This document shows, piece by piece, positions 1-10,320 of a stretch of 64,000 bases of DNA. Location of the stretch: NCBI GenBank assembly GCA_037178625.1, contig CM074138.1, forward strand, positions 186,001 to 250,000, written 5' to 3'. Under the pieces are notes generated by a model. The model was given only the letters and a program-made list of their open reading frames with translations. It was not told the origin of the DNA and did no database searches. This DNA comes from Skeletonema tropicum. Lineage: Eukaryota > Bacillariophyta > Thalassiosirophyceae > Thalassiosirales > Thalassiosiraceae. Within the stretch, counting starts at the first letter, position 1. Every line of letters begins with the position of its first letter. Both the position numbers and the translations under genes were made by a program.

Positions 1-3000
1 ATGTATGTTATTAAACGGCTTCATAACCTCTACAAGATCTCGCTTTGATTCCATCACATAACTGGCTGTGGCGGGGGCATCACTTTGCTTCTTGTCGCGA
101 GTTTGGTGCGTGTTAACTTGACAGATTTCTTCACCGTAGAGGTTCACCCATCGGATGAAAGGTGGTTGTGCTGCGGGTAGTCCATCATCATTCTTACTTC
201 TCACTGTGGGTAGTGGTGAGGTACATCTGAGTCGTTCCTGAGGTACTTCCACTAAGATTTGTCTCTTGCGGTTTAATAGTAGGAGAGATGACATCTTCCC
301 ATCACCATTGTCTTCTAATGCCTCTAGTTCTGCGCCTCCCACGAGCTCTCTGGGGGGATCCACCTCCCTACCTACCGCAAGGACTGTAGCACGATGCCAT
401 TTGGGTCGCTGCACCAACGACGACGATTCACGAACCTCCACCTCATCTCCAACTTTGATCTGTTCCCTCCACCTTGATGTCTTCGACCAGAGTGGCATGG
501 GGGGTGACTTACTCTTGAGTTTTCCATCCCCAGCAGCACCCTTCTTATGACGGGGAAGAATTGTATCCCACTTCGACCCCCACCCAAAATAGTGAACCTT
601 GACCGTATCAGGAGTAACTTCTCGAATTATGGCTTCGTACCATTGGCGTGTCGAGTCTTGCGCATCGACAAAGTCTCCAACTTGCAATCGATTCTCGAGT
701 TGGAGGGATTCACGGACCCACCGTGCGGTGGGACTGCTTCGAATTTCAATCAGTAGCTCTACAACAACAGGTTGTATTTTTGGTTGACTTTGTGGTAGTT
801 GAGTCAGGTCAATTTTGAGCCATTCACCCACAGTCAGCGGTCTATTATCATTGCTCTTCTTTCCGGACCGAGGTGGTGATTTAGGAGACTTGGGCTTCTT
901 CGGAGGAGAAACTACCAATGAATCCATATGGATCAAATCAAACCCATCCCCATTCTTCGTGGCACCTCTTATTCCCTCAGCAGCCTGAACATCATTCACA
1001 TACGGTCGACTCTTCTTCCAAAGACGAATACAGGCACTAGATCGACCGGGGGAGGCAGCACGTTCCAACTCGTGAAGGACATTCTTGGCAAGTGATGCAC
1101 GGGATGCAAGTGCCATTCCCTGTTGACAATGCCGCAATGAATTAGTGTTGACTACTGCGGCGGGGGGTAGTGGTGATGATACTCCGTCAATAATTGAATA
1201 GTGGAATTCAACTGGATACACTTCGACAGAGTTCATCGTTTGTTGTTGTTGTTGGTTGTTTCCAATAATTTGACTTTCTCTCATGCTTTGAGTGGCCTCC
1301 TTCAATAATGACGCATACGAAGGACTACTGGCCGCAGTAGTACCAGATTTCGTTGCTACAGCACTCTGACCAACCACCCCCGATGATAATGATGATGATG
1401 TCGCCAAGAGTCGACGACGAAATTCAATAGGTCGAGCAACAGCAGCAGCAGCCTGGGCAGATGATTTCGACTGTGAATTATTGACAACAGCATTATTAGT
1501 CATCATCGTCATTGTTCCTCCTTCCGTTGACAAAGACGGATAATTTATATCCATATTCTTCTTGAGAGAAGAACGAGGACTACTTCTTGGTGATGATGAT
1601 GATGGTAGTGGTGATGGATCATTCCTCCATTGATCATGGTACAATAACGACATGCCATCCTCATCCTCATCGCCACCCCCATTCTTAATGGCAACCGATG
1701 ATGATTGATACGAAATAGTACGATTATCTTCACAAATCACACCAACAGTTTGACGTAATAGTTCGTAGAAGGAGGAGGGTACCGGATTAACAGCGAGATG
1801 GGGAGCATCCTCGTCAGTTTCAGAGCTGTCGAGGTAGTTGATGAGTGCTTCATCATCCATTTCTTGTTGGACTGTCAGTATATTCTCATTTCTATTCCCA
1901 TCACTGCTGCTACCGTTGTTGTTGCTGTTGTTGCTATCGGTAGTAGTAGTAGCATTATTAATCAACAACCCTCTCATCACCAAAGACACATTCCGACGTA
2001 ACTGCAATGACTTATTCTTTCGTATCATCATTCGTGCATCTATCGCTCCAGGAGGACAACACGAAGGATGCAACATTTCAAACATGTCACGGAACAATTG
2101 ACTAGCTTGCATCATCCCCTCGGTAGTAGTTTGATGATGATGATGATGATTATGATGATGAATATTCGTCCCCACATCTTCCTTTTTTTCATCATGTAAA
2201 ATCCCCCCATCGTCATCATCATCATTATTATTTGTATCATTGGTTGATGATGGTGCTACTTGTTGTTGTTGTTGTTGTTGTTGCAACCATCCCCTCTCAT
2301 TGACGCATGTCATCCAATCCATCCAACATGTTTGTACACTATCTAACCATTTCATCCACTCCTTGTCATTACGAGTAGTGCCATTGTCGTTATCGTCATC
2401 ATCAACATTCGTGTACAACTGATATTGATCCGAAATAATGGACAATGCCGCCAAAGTTTGTACCGCATGCTGTGGCAATTCAAACAATACCTCTCTTGTT
2501 CCAGCATCATTGCTGCTGCTAATGCTGCCACCATTGTTAGTATTCAACGCTTCAATCGGCAATGATAATGATGACAATACCCACTCATCGACACAGGATA
2601 GAATAACATCATTTCGAGTCCAATCACACCATTTTCTCATGTACATTCGTGGTAGCAAATAGACATGCTCATTGAAGTTTGGTTGACGTGGTTGTACCAT
2701 CGTGCGAGTAGTACCACCGCTACTGCGATTGAAGGTGGAATAATCCGACAAGGAAGTTTGGATGGCAAGTGGTAGAGGAGTATCGGAGAGCAATGCCTGG
2801 ATGGCATTGATGTGAAATTGGTAGTGTGGGGATGGTAAAGCATTGTCTTTATCTAGCAGTGCCAATTCCTCCATTTCATTATTTTTACCCACTAACAACT
2901 GTTGTTGCTGTTGCTGTTGCTGTGACTGATGATGATGATTACTCTTCTTTGATGGATGACCACCGTTATTGCTCGTAACGCCTCTGCCTCTCCCCTCAAC

Positions 3001-3528
3001 ACCACCACCAACATTATCTGGCGGCAAAGGAGTTGACTTGGATCGAGCAAATGGAAACACACCTCCTGCAGTAGTATTGCCGCCGCCACCACCATTATTA
3101 TTATTTGGAATTATGGATCGTTTCGATGCAGATGATTTAGCATTATTGCCCCTACTACCACTATTGTTAGTAGTATTGTAATTATTTTGGGGCATCATCT
3201 CAACTACTTTTGTTGCAGTAGTAGTCGAATTAGTTAGAGCAGCGCCTTCGGAATACGAGCGGGCATAATAGTGAGGAGCGCCGATTGTTGCAGAAGATAC
3301 TCGAGTGGGCGAAAAAGGATGGTCGACTTTGGTAGTAGTAGTAGTAGTATTCGAGGCGGTGGCAGCTAACGTCGTCGTGGAAGAGTCAATGAGGGCGTGT
3401 TGGAGAGATGTTCGGAGGGAAATGAATTGATTGGCGGTTTGATCGTCCCATTTTACTGACATCATCACTTTGACGGAGTTCATTATTTTGACAGGGTGGC
3501 TTCTTGGTGAGCTATTAGAGGAGGTCAT
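1..3528 (-). CDS. Large DUSP/Tudor-like protein, possible N-terminal half of a ubiquitin-specific protease (3' end outside window)
   Basis: Reading the minus strand from the ATG at 3528 gives one frame with no stop down to position 1, 1176 codons, so the C-terminus lies outside the window. The first 250 residues are low complexity (Ser, Thr, Asn, a His/Gln run). Around residues 285-305 the segment EHVYLLPRMYMRKWCDW resembles the start of a DUSP domain, as found before USP catalytic domains. Around residues 945-992 VGDFVDAQDSTRQWYEA...VKVHYFGWGSKWD is a Tudor/MBT-like beta-barrel, and a second, similar unit (VGDEVEVRESS...WHRATV) starts near residue 1022. A Pro-Lys-Ser-rich linker (PPKKPKSPKSPP) precedes them. 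Inference: a deubiquitinase or chromatin/ubiquitin adaptor; the Cys/His catalytic boxes of a USP are not in the visible part. An alternative is a non-catalytic Tudor protein. The frame is secure, the family is not. Confidence 0.7.
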   Translation of the reverse strand, partial: MTSSNSSPRSHPVKIMNSVKVMMSVKWDDQTANQFISLRTSLQHALIDSSTTTLAATASNTTTTTTKVDHPFSPTRVSSATIGAPHYYARSYSEGAALTNSTTTATKVVEMMPQNNYNTTNNSGSRGNNAKSSASKRSIIPNNNNGGGGGNTTAGGVFPFARSKSTPLPPDNVGGGVEGRGRGVTSNNGGHPSKKSNHHHQSQQQQQQQQLLVGKNNEMEELALLDKDNALPSPHYQFHINAIQALLSDTPLPLAIQTSLSDYSTFNRSSGGTTRTMVQPRQPNFNEHVYLLPRMYMRKWCDWTRNDVILSCVDEWVLSSLSLPIEALNTNNGGSISSSNDAGTREVLFELPQHAVQTLAALSIISDQYQLYTNVDDDDNDNGTTRNDKEWMKWLDSVQTCWMDWMTCVNERGWLQQQQQQQQVAPSSTNDTNNNDDDDDGGILHDEKKEDVGTNIHHHNHHHHHQTTTEGMMQASQLFRDMFEMLHPSCCPPGAIDARMMIRKNKSLQLRRNVSLVMRGLLINNATTTTDSNNSNNNGSSSDGNRNENILTVQQEMDDEALINYLDSSETDEDAPHLAVNPVPSSFYELLRQTVGVICEDNRTISYQSSSVAIKNGGGDEDEDGMSLLYHDQWRNDPSPLPSSSSPRSSPRSSLKKNMDINYPSLSTEGGTMTMMTNNAVVNNSQSKSSAQAAAAVARPIEFRRRLLATSSSLSSGVVGQSAVATKSGTTAASSPSYASLLKEATQSMRESQIIGNNQQQQQTMNSVEVYPVEFHYSIIDGVSSPLPPAAVVNTNSLRHCQQGMALASRASLAKNVLHELERAASPGRSSACIRLWKKSRPYVNDVQAAEGIRGATKNGDGFDLIHMDSLVVSPPKKPKSPKSPPRSGKKSNDNRPLTVGEWLKIDLTQLPQSQPKIQPVVVELLIEIRSSPTARWVRESLQLENRLQVGDFVDAQDSTRQWYEAIIREVTPDTVKVHYFGWGSKWDTILPRHKKGAAGDGKLKSKSPPMPLWSKTSRWREQIKVGDEVEVRESSSLVQRPKWHRATVLAVGREVDPPRELVGGAELEALEDNGDGKMSSLLLLNRKRQILVEVPQERLRCTSPLPTVRSKNDDGLPAAQPPFIRWVNLYGEEICQVNTHQTRDKKQSDAPATASYVMESKRDLVEVMKPFNNIH

Positions 3529-3827
3529 TGCGGTTAAATAGTTTGGATGGGGGCTTTGAGAGGATAATTAGTACACGTCTTATGTCAATAAGTAGGTCGC
3601 CGACAACATGGTTTTTAAAATTTTTGGGAGCATTTTGTGGTTGGGAAGCGGGTGTTATTTTTTGCTCATTTTTATTATTTACATACAATCACCCGTCTTG
3701 GGATGTAGATTATTCACGCCACGCCAATGCCGCCGCGTGTGTAGCAAATAAATCTAATCATGGGAACCATCCACAAAATAATAAGTACGTCAACGTCACT
3801 GGTTCAAAAAAGATTTCCAATACCAGT

Positions 3828-3858
<31 letters not shown>

Positions 3859-4136
3859 CTGGTATCGTGCCTAGGTACTCTTTTTAATTCTGTTGGTGGT
3901 AGCTAGGTAGCTGGTACTTCAAGCCAAGTTTGCGTGCGTGGACGAGCACGATCACGCATCAAGTACATCGGCGCGCGGCGGCGGGGCAAGCTTCTCCCGG
4001 CTTTCGTGTGCTTCTATTCTTTGCTGCACGAATTATCGTACTCTTTCTGCACAAATAAGAGCACTTTTATGCAATGAATATCTATTGATATTCTGCTAAG
4101 CAGCTTCTTATTCTTTATTTCTCTATGAATTCTTTC
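3529..4136. other. Intergenic region with GATA microsatellite
   Basis: No convincing gene. It contains the probable promoter side of the minus-strand DUSP/Tudor-like gene and a GATA tetranucleotide run at 3828-3858. A weak plus-strand frame across 3528-3836 has no recognisable domain and starts on top of the neighbouring start codon, so I do not call it. Confidence 0.5.
3828..3858. repeat. (GATA)n microsatellite
   Basis: About seven and a half uninterrupted copies of GATA are visible. Confidence 0.9.
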
Positions 4137-4384
4137 TCATTTTACTTTTAGATGACTTAAACTCTTCACTGCATCTGCATCGTTTCCATCTCTGCATCTG
4201 CATTTGATTGGTAACCCAACATGTCGAGAATTGGACGTTCTTTGTTGGCCTTCAATCGTTGCTCGAAGCGAATGAGATTCTGAAGGGCATTGAAGCTGCG
4301 TTCCAGGTCGAAGGGTTTCATTAGATATAGTCCAGCTAGTGTTCTCACCCTCGACAAGACAACGTAGACCCAGTTCACGCATCT
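4137..4384 (-). pseudogene. PIF1-type helicase C-terminal fragment
   Basis: On the minus strand the frame ending near 4166 encodes NWVYVVLSRVRTLAGLYL followed by KPFD. This is the characteristic C-terminal block of PIF1/RRM3-type (SF1) helicases, where VALSRVR(T/S) forms the last helicase motif. Only about 75 codons are present. The upstream side is interrupted at 4385 by a MITE (4385-4755). Beyond it, near 4760-4775, a short stretch in the same strand (TGNRC) rejoins the NWVYV block once the insert and its 4-bp duplication are ignored. No other helicase motifs are seen, so this is a dead scrap, plausibly from a Helitron or other PIF1-carrying mobile element. Confidence 0.6.
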
Positions 4385-4755
4385 GGCGATCTGTAGTGTT
4401 AGCCTATCCAGCAGGTTGCTTCTCAGCGAATATTGGTGCTATGATAAAGGTGAGCACAGTTCTGAAATCCTCTCAGTGAGCTGAGTTCAAATCTGGGGTG
4501 TATCTGAGATAGTTTTGAATCATGGTGCGATGAATTTGTAATTTGTGACCCAAGGAAACTGGATAAGGGGACCTTTTGGGGGTTAACCCTTAAAGCAAGC
4601 TAGAAGTGGGGCTAACAAATTATTTTTATAAAAAATTAGATACAACACAGATTCGAACTCAGCTCACCGAGAGCAGCATTTTAAGCACCTTTACAGGTTA
4701 AGTAGTCTACCCCCGTGGCGGCTGAGAAGTGGATAGGGTAACACTACAGATCGCC
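4385..4755. mobile_element. MITE, 371 bp, with 25-bp terminal inverted repeats and 4-bp TSD
   Basis: The left end at 4385-4409 (GGCGATCTGTAGTGTTAGCC...) and the right end at 4731-4755 are inverted copies with one mismatch in 25. The element is flanked on both sides by ATCT (4381-4384 and 4756-4759), a 4-bp target-site duplication. There is no coding capacity. Just inside, it shares the motif CTCTCAGTGAGCTGAGT with the 3.6-kb nuclease-carrying element at 22491-26074, and the sequence around 4415-4440 matches (inverted) that element's right sub-terminal region (CACCAATATTCGCTGAGAA). It may be a non-autonomous relative of that family. Confidence 0.8.
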
Positions 4756-4834
4756 ATCTATTTCCAGTCATTTATTGAAGAACGATCTGAATAAGCCATT
4801 GTCAAGCGCTTGGATACAATGTTGATGTTCCACG

Positions 4835-5170
4835 CACAACCGACCAGGTGCTCTAGAGAGAGAGAGAGAGCTGGCGTGGCGTCATGAAATAATATGTGAA
4901 TGAGAATGATAATTCATTTGATCATCAATAGCAAGCATGGTGACAAGTGACAAAGACAATATTTCGTATTGTCAATGTCAAAGCGCCTTCTCCCGGCTGG
5001 GCATCAGCGACAGCGCAAAAAACTCCAATCGATGAATCACTATCATCTTCGCTACCACCACCCACCACCACCAACAGGTGGGGCAGGTGGTATTGAAGAA
5101 GACTTCAGCACTCCAATCTACAGAGGAGAGAGTCAAAAGCGAAAGGTTGAGGCGGTGGCGGAGCCTGCTC
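4835..5170 (+). pseudogene. Duplicated, broken 5' end of the AP2-domain gene
   Basis: This stretch repeats the promoter-proximal and N-terminal coding sequence of the AP2 gene at 10871-11180: same GATCATCAATAGCAAGCATG context, same CAAAGCGCCTTCTCCCGGCT block and the same GGVEAVAEPA-type coding tail. A few extra bases after the ATG at 4937 shift the frame relative to the intact gene, and the AP2 domain is absent. A (GA)n run at 4856-4872 is unique to this copy. Downstream (5171-5917) only short frames remain (for example 5285-5473 and 5474-5629), with no recognisable domain. Confidence 0.6.
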
Positions 5171-5917
5171 ATTCATCGGTACGACATTATACGAGAATAA
5201 TAATCCGCATATGGGAACAAACAAGGGTTGGTTTGTATCTATACGGACAAAGCTGATTGAGACTTGTGTCTGCAGTAGAACCCCATGCATCCTTACTGGG
5301 ATGTACCACGGTATGTAAATGTAAATAACTTCCAGAATGGTTTGAAAGATGTGTGGAGTAATTTCTTGGCAGGAAATAAGATTGAATATGTGGAGGTGAA
5401 GGAAGAAAGGGAGCAAGGGACGATGGATATTGATATTGCAGTCAAAGAAGAAAAAAGAGGAAGAAAGCTTTAGATGGAAGGGAATAAAAGACTAGACATA
5501 GAAATGACGAGGAGCTTTGATGCTTTCTTACATGAAGTGAGGAACGCTCCTTTTGCTTTTGGACTTTGGGAACAGTTTCTTGTAAAAGTCTTGGAGAGAA
5601 GAATTACCAAATTACCCACCTCAACCTAAGCGCAGACAAAGTATCAAATTGAAGTTGTCCAGATGTATCTACTTGCTGGTGGAGCTATCCGAGGTCTCAT
5701 GTCCAGCTATGTCTAGCCGCATGTTTATATACATTTATATGAAACAAGAAAGTTACCTTGATACTAATATCATTATCGTGTAATATTTACTTTGTATATC
5801 AAATATAAAGATAGAAAACATTCATGCACATTACCATTACATCCCTAGACCCCCATACAGCCACAGCTCCTGATTGACCTCTTCGACTTAAGATTTGACA
5901 TTGTGAGACGGTTTGCT
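5171..5917. other. Region without a recognised gene
   Basis: Two short plus-strand frames occur in succession (5285-5473, rich in Glu/Lys, and 5474-5629), separated by a single stop codon. They could be remnants of one gene or a small real gene, but I recognise no domain. The remaining sequence is AT-rich and non-coding. Confidence 0.4.
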
Positions 5918-6655
5918 TTATTGGACTTTTGGTGCTTTGCTGACTTTTGGTGCTTTGCTGACTTTTGGTGCTTTGCTGCATTTGGAGCCAACTGGTGGGA
6001 CTGTTGTCGTGGCAGGTGGAACTGTTGTCGTGGCAGGTGGAACTGTTGTCGTAGCAGGTGGGACTGTTGTCGTGGCAGGTGGAACTGTTGTCGTAGCAGG
6101 TGGGACTGTTGTCGTGGCAGGTGGAACAGTTGTCGTGGCAGGTGGAACAGTTGTCGTGGCAGGGACTGTTGTCGTCCCAGGTGGGGTCCCAGGTGGGAAT
6201 GGGTATGATGTCGTCCCAGGTAGGAAGAACTCAGTCGTGGTCATAGCAGCCGGGGTTGTGGTGGTTGGTAATTTCTGCTCGCGTTGGGGGCGTAGGGCAC
6301 TTCTCCCGACAGCAGCAGCACAATCGTCATCGTCACCATTCTCCTGCACCTGCACTTCCTGAGTCTGAAGATTCTTGTTTCCTGCAGTCAATGTCACGGT
6401 GGGCCAAAGAACCAAGCCCAAGACGACAGCAGAAATAATGGCAATGTGCCACCAACGCGCAACACAGGCCAAAAAAGTGGATTCTTTGGCTTCCGCGCTA
6501 GACACAGGCAGTTCTACATCATCAAGGTGTCCGTTGCCGTTATCGTTATCCACTGAAGCAATAACTTCAACCGAGGGTGCAAAGGTAGCGGCCTCTTCAT
6601 CTGCATTTGCTCTGCGTTGACTGTGGCTTTCGCGGCGGTGAAGGACTGTGGACAT
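5918..6655 (-). CDS. Type-II membrane protein with PPATTTV repeats and C-terminal lysine cluster
   Basis: The 245-residue protein starts at the ATG at 6655. An acidic, soluble N-terminal stretch of about 90 residues is followed by one hydrophobic segment (IAIISAVVLGLVLW), then a short linker and a run of seven-residue PPATTTV repeats, roughly eight units encoded by 21-bp direct repeats between about 6000 and 6180. The C-terminus reads CSKAPKVSKAPKVSKAPK, so lysines are spaced as KxxKxxKxxKxxK. Topology is inferred as N-in, C-out. The Thr/Pro repeats look like a mucin-like O-glycosylation stalk, and the lysine spacing is that of the pentalysine clusters known from diatom silaffin-type proteins. 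The SKAPK tail is shared with the much larger repeat proteins at 37708 and 49615. No enzymatic domain is visible. Confidence 0.8.
   Translation of the reverse strand: MSTVLHRRESHSQRRANADEEAATFAPSVEVIASVDNDNGNGHLDDVELPVSSAEAKESTFLACVARWWHIAIISAVVLGLVLWPTVTLTAGNKNLQTQEVQVQENGDDDDCAAAVGRSALRPQREQKLPTTTTPAAMTTTEFFLPGTTSYPFPPGTPPGTTTVPATTTVPPATTTVPPATTTVPPATTTVPPATTTVPPATTTVPPATTTVPPATTTVPPVGSKCSKAPKVSKAPKVSKAPKVQ
6000..6180. repeat. 21-bp coding minisatellite
   Basis: Tandem units GGTGG(A/G)ACTGTTGTCGT(G/A)GCA encode the PPATTTV repeat of the minus-strand gene. Units differ by single bases and one near the left end is shortened, as expected from slippage. Confidence 0.85.
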
Positions 6656-7819
6656 TGTTTAGTATTATGATTACGCACTCGGTCTCAGGCTGGCTGGTCT
6701 CTGGTCTGCAAGGCTGTTCTATCATAGGTAAATAATAATGACAATGATCATTGTTTTATATGATGATAGATACTCTGATAGCCGCGCGATAGCCTGGTTG
6801 GTTTTACTGGTATTCGTGCGTTTTGCGGCTTTTACAGGACCAACAAATAATTTGAATTACGCTACTTTCTCTATTACAAGAAGACTTTATTTGGTTTAAA
6901 TTTATTCCTACGTACGTAGGTAGGTATATAGGAGAACCCAAAATTAAATTTCTCTTTTAGCCCGCCTTCTACAAGTTGGCCGTTTGTGTGGCAAAATGGG
7001 CTGGTAGGTCAACGATAGGAATTAGTATATCCCCATGCGAACTCAAAAACGGCCGTTTCAAGTCACGCACCACCTCGACCAACGGTTTCGGACTGCACTG
7101 TCTCACACTTTTTTTCTGGGCAAGCTGGATCTGAACTTGCCCATTTTAGGTAATATAAGAGGAGTGCAGTCTAGGTATCTCTAGTTCAGTGGCAAGTCCG
7201 CACTCCTCTTGTCACCTGTGCTAGGTTCACCGTCCCCGAATACGAATACGAATCCGGCACATACTGAATTCCTACGTATCATTTGACTCGACTTCAAAAT
7301 GTTGGGATTCGGGCTCCGAATCCCAACCCCCTAATTCGGTGTACTAAAGGGGCTACTGGAAGCTCTTGTATGTAGTGATTAGTGATCGGCCCGACCATCC
7401 ATCGATCATCGATCGGCAACGCAACAACAACATCATCACGACCGTAAGGTAAGACATAGCACAATCAATTAGGATTCTAACACACCATAAAGCTATCATC
7501 TTTATCAGTTTTTGATGTAGAAAACGCTGATGTAGCTGGAACGTTGCGAAATTGAGAACTTACAGACGTATCGGCGGGTATATCGACGGCATTGATTTTT
7601 GGTCTATTTTGGTGAAGGTGTCTAATATCGTCGACGAAGAAACGCATAAATAGATTCATAAGGCCTCCACAGCATTCTCAGCTCTATAATAATGTTGATG
7701 ACCGATGGTACTCAACCCGCCTGGTATCTGCCTTGAAATCACTTGTAGGCAATGTCCTTAGGGTGTTGAATTTTGTGAACAGATGCATGTGTGGGCATAA
7801 AAATCTCATTATTTATGCC
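6656..7819. other. Intergenic region, no supported gene
   Basis: It contains the probable promoter of the minus-strand lysine-cluster protein and AT-rich sequence. Only short, unsupported frames are present. Confidence 0.5.
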
Positions 7820-9690
7820 GACCACAAAAGCGCGCCACCCCGTCCGTTGAGCGTTGAGCGAAATCGACGATCGAGCTCCAACTTTTTTTGAAAAAGATTT
7901 TCAAAATGTTGCCTCAAGCCTCAGCCTCAACACATCGATCGACATGTCGCCGGCGATCACCCAGTAACATAGCTCCAAATCATGTACTAAAAGCATCCAA
8001 TCAACACCACAACATGGGTTCTAGACCAATTTTCAACGCTGAATCCAATGGTGCAATCGGCGTTTTGGGATATCCTGAGCCTCCGGACGTACTTGCCGTT
8101 ACATTAGTGGCTATTAGTGGCATAATTCCACCACGAACAACATTACCGCAACAGGAATACCATGACTTTAACATGTTTCACCCTTTCATACCTTCATAAT
8201 TATCATTCGCGAGTGTTGGTGGTTATTTGTGCGAAATTATTCGTAATCACTCCCATTAATGTGCTTCTCATCACTACCGCGGCAGCCATCAGGAATCAGG
8301 ATTTTGCAAGCGACTTAGTTCTTATCATTAATATGATATCAAGGCTCAAACGACAACATTTGGTTATCAAATCCTTAAGATTGCAGGGAGGCGCTGTTCA
8401 TTGACATATGACAACAATATGTATCACTTAGGAGAGTAATTGCAGTGTACGGCTGATTAGGTTGATAGCATTTCTATGTTGTTATGTTCGAAATATTTGA
8501 GGCATCAGCACATGTTCAAGTCGTTATATATCAGAGAGTAGTGTATACTATCAATAGTTGTTGTGAAGATTGCCATTATGATGAAAAAATCGACTGTTTG
8601 CGCATATTGTTTGGAATAATTCCAATATATTTTTATAATAATGAGCTGACATTCTTAGTGTAATGATCAAGACATCAAACTATTGATCCCCTCCCTTTTG
8701 TAATACATAGTAACATAAGTGTTTGCCAAATGAGTCGTCTCATCAATTTTATTGCATCATTAACCACCCATCAGAAGTTGTGGATACATAACATGAGCAC
8801 CTCTTCCAAAATAGATAGTCAGCAACGATAGCTTCGCAGCGGCAGTACATTAAAGCCCACCCCGGCGGCAAATCCAGGTTTTTATTAGTTATGATCCTTG
8901 AGAGTGTTGTTATCAGCAACAGAGCGTCGAAAAGCCTTCATATATAACGACGACATTGTCGGAAGCGTGTTACATATGGTGGAAATATGCCACTAATGTA
9001 ACGGCAAAAACGTCCGGAGGATCAGGATATCTCAAACCACCGGCTGCACCATTGGATTCATTGTTGAAAATTGGTCTAGAAACCATGTTGTGGTGGTCAT
9101 TGGATGCTATTTGTACATGATTTGGGACTATGTTATTGGGTGATCGCCGGCGACATGTCGATCGATGTGTTGTGGCACATTTTGAAAATCTTTTTCAAAA
9201 AAAGTTGGAGCTCGATCGTCGACCAGTAGACGTAGATTTGTTTACGCTTGTCATTGTGGTTGATGCTTAGCGTAGCACCTATGAGCCTTTGCTACGAGTT
9301 TACGAAGATAGGATTCTGAGAATGGTGATTCCCGCAAATTGTTCAAAATTCCGAAAATTAGAAAAATTGCGGGAGACTTGCACAGAAACTGATCGAAGGA
9401 GAATTCTGTGCCGAACGCCAAAAGCCCACTTCTCAATGCGAGCAGTGAGCTCTTCGATGATGCCATTGTGCTTTGCTAATAAAATCAACGCAATTGACAA
9501 CGGCAACATTTCTGAGTCCCATAAGTACCTACTCTACTCTACATGTTTGTTTGTCTCGTGATCTTCTCTTCTCTCTCACATAGCCAGTGCGTACACACAT
9601 TCGAGGCGCTAGGCGTTTTTCCGCAGGGACGAGGAAAATCGATTTCGCTCAACGCTCAACGGACGGGGTGGCGCGCTTTTGTGGTCGGCA
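7820..9690. mobile_element. Fold-back element with an insertion in its right arm
   Basis: The left arm runs from about 7820 to 8133. The right arm is its inverted copy but in two blocks: 9641-9690 matches 7820-7869 (CCGACCACAAAAGCGCGCCA and onward) and 8970-9225 matches 7870-8133. The core 8134-8969 is AT-rich and non-coding. The inner arm sequences have diverged by point changes and small indels, while the outer 50 bp match almost perfectly. Arms of about 300 bp around a non-coding core fit a fold-back element or long-TIR non-autonomous transposon. No transposase is present. Confidence 0.75.
9226..9640. mobile_element. Insertion of about 415 bp inside the fold-back right arm
   Basis: This block has no counterpart in the left arm, where the matching sequences are directly adjacent at 7869/7870. 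Short open frames run both ways through it (for example minus 9251-9466) but none has a recognisable domain. A TCGA-like tetranucleotide occurs at both joins, which could be target duplication or chance. Confidence 0.6.
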
Positions 9691-9721
9691 TAATACGTAC
9701 GCTGATACTTCAAGTTCAAGC

Positions 9722-10320
9722 TAGTGATGAAAAAAACATCCAAAGAAAAAAACGTCCAAACTTTTTGCCCCGCCATCATCACTCACAAAAGTGGCAAACA
9801 ACCATGTCAGCCCCCCCACTACTACGCACTACTATTGGACAGTCGACAAAAATGGCCGATAGGAATGCTAAACTAAAACCTATTCAAAACTAATTAGTCT
9901 TTGGTTGAACAATTTATAGTTAATCTACATGGAGTTATGATGAAGTGCATTCTTCCATTTCTACTAGTAAATATCAGTAACAAAAATCGCCTCCAGCCCC
10001 CCCTTTGGTCTATGCTACTCCACAACTGCGAGACGAATATTGTAGGTGCGATGTTCACCAATGGCTCTATCGAAAGCTAATAACTTGGTCTATCAAATAA
10101 TATCCGGTTATAGGGGTAGATATGTCTACTGGACGTATTATCAGGCTGCGGAGTGTGTCGACATGGTTGTTTAGAAACATTTTCCAAATGTTTGTGCGCG
10201 GCGTGCTAGTAAAATGCCTTCCTCAAGTTCCACGTGGCCCAACTTCCAACATTGGACGTTTTTTTCACCTCTAGCAAGGTTCCCGTGCTTCAAGCAAGTG
10301 TTGCTGGCGTGGTCGACGAG
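9722..10320. repeat. Dispersed repeat, copy 1
   Basis: Matches 20505-21060 over most of its length: shared blocks include TTTTTGCCCCGCCATCA, CACAAAAGTGGCAAACAACC, ATGGCCGATAGGAATGCTAA and GGCTCTATCGAAAGCTAATA. A third, shorter copy lies near 10640-10740, just upstream of the AP2 gene. Not coding in any consistent frame. Likely an ancient transposon family. Confidence 0.7.

Noticed and set aside
1545..3181. Many short plus- and minus-strand frames in the first 3.5 kb
   Set aside because: All lie within the single long minus-strand coding frame and reflect its low-complexity codon repeats.
4137..4384. PIF1 fragment as evidence for an autonomous Helitron
   Set aside because: There is no Rep/HUH domain nearby and only the C-terminal helicase block is present, so the source element cannot be named.
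6000..6180. Regularly spaced 21-bp repeats, CRISPR-like at first glance
   Set aside because: They are direct tandem repeats without spacers, lie in a coding frame and belong to a eukaryotic genome.
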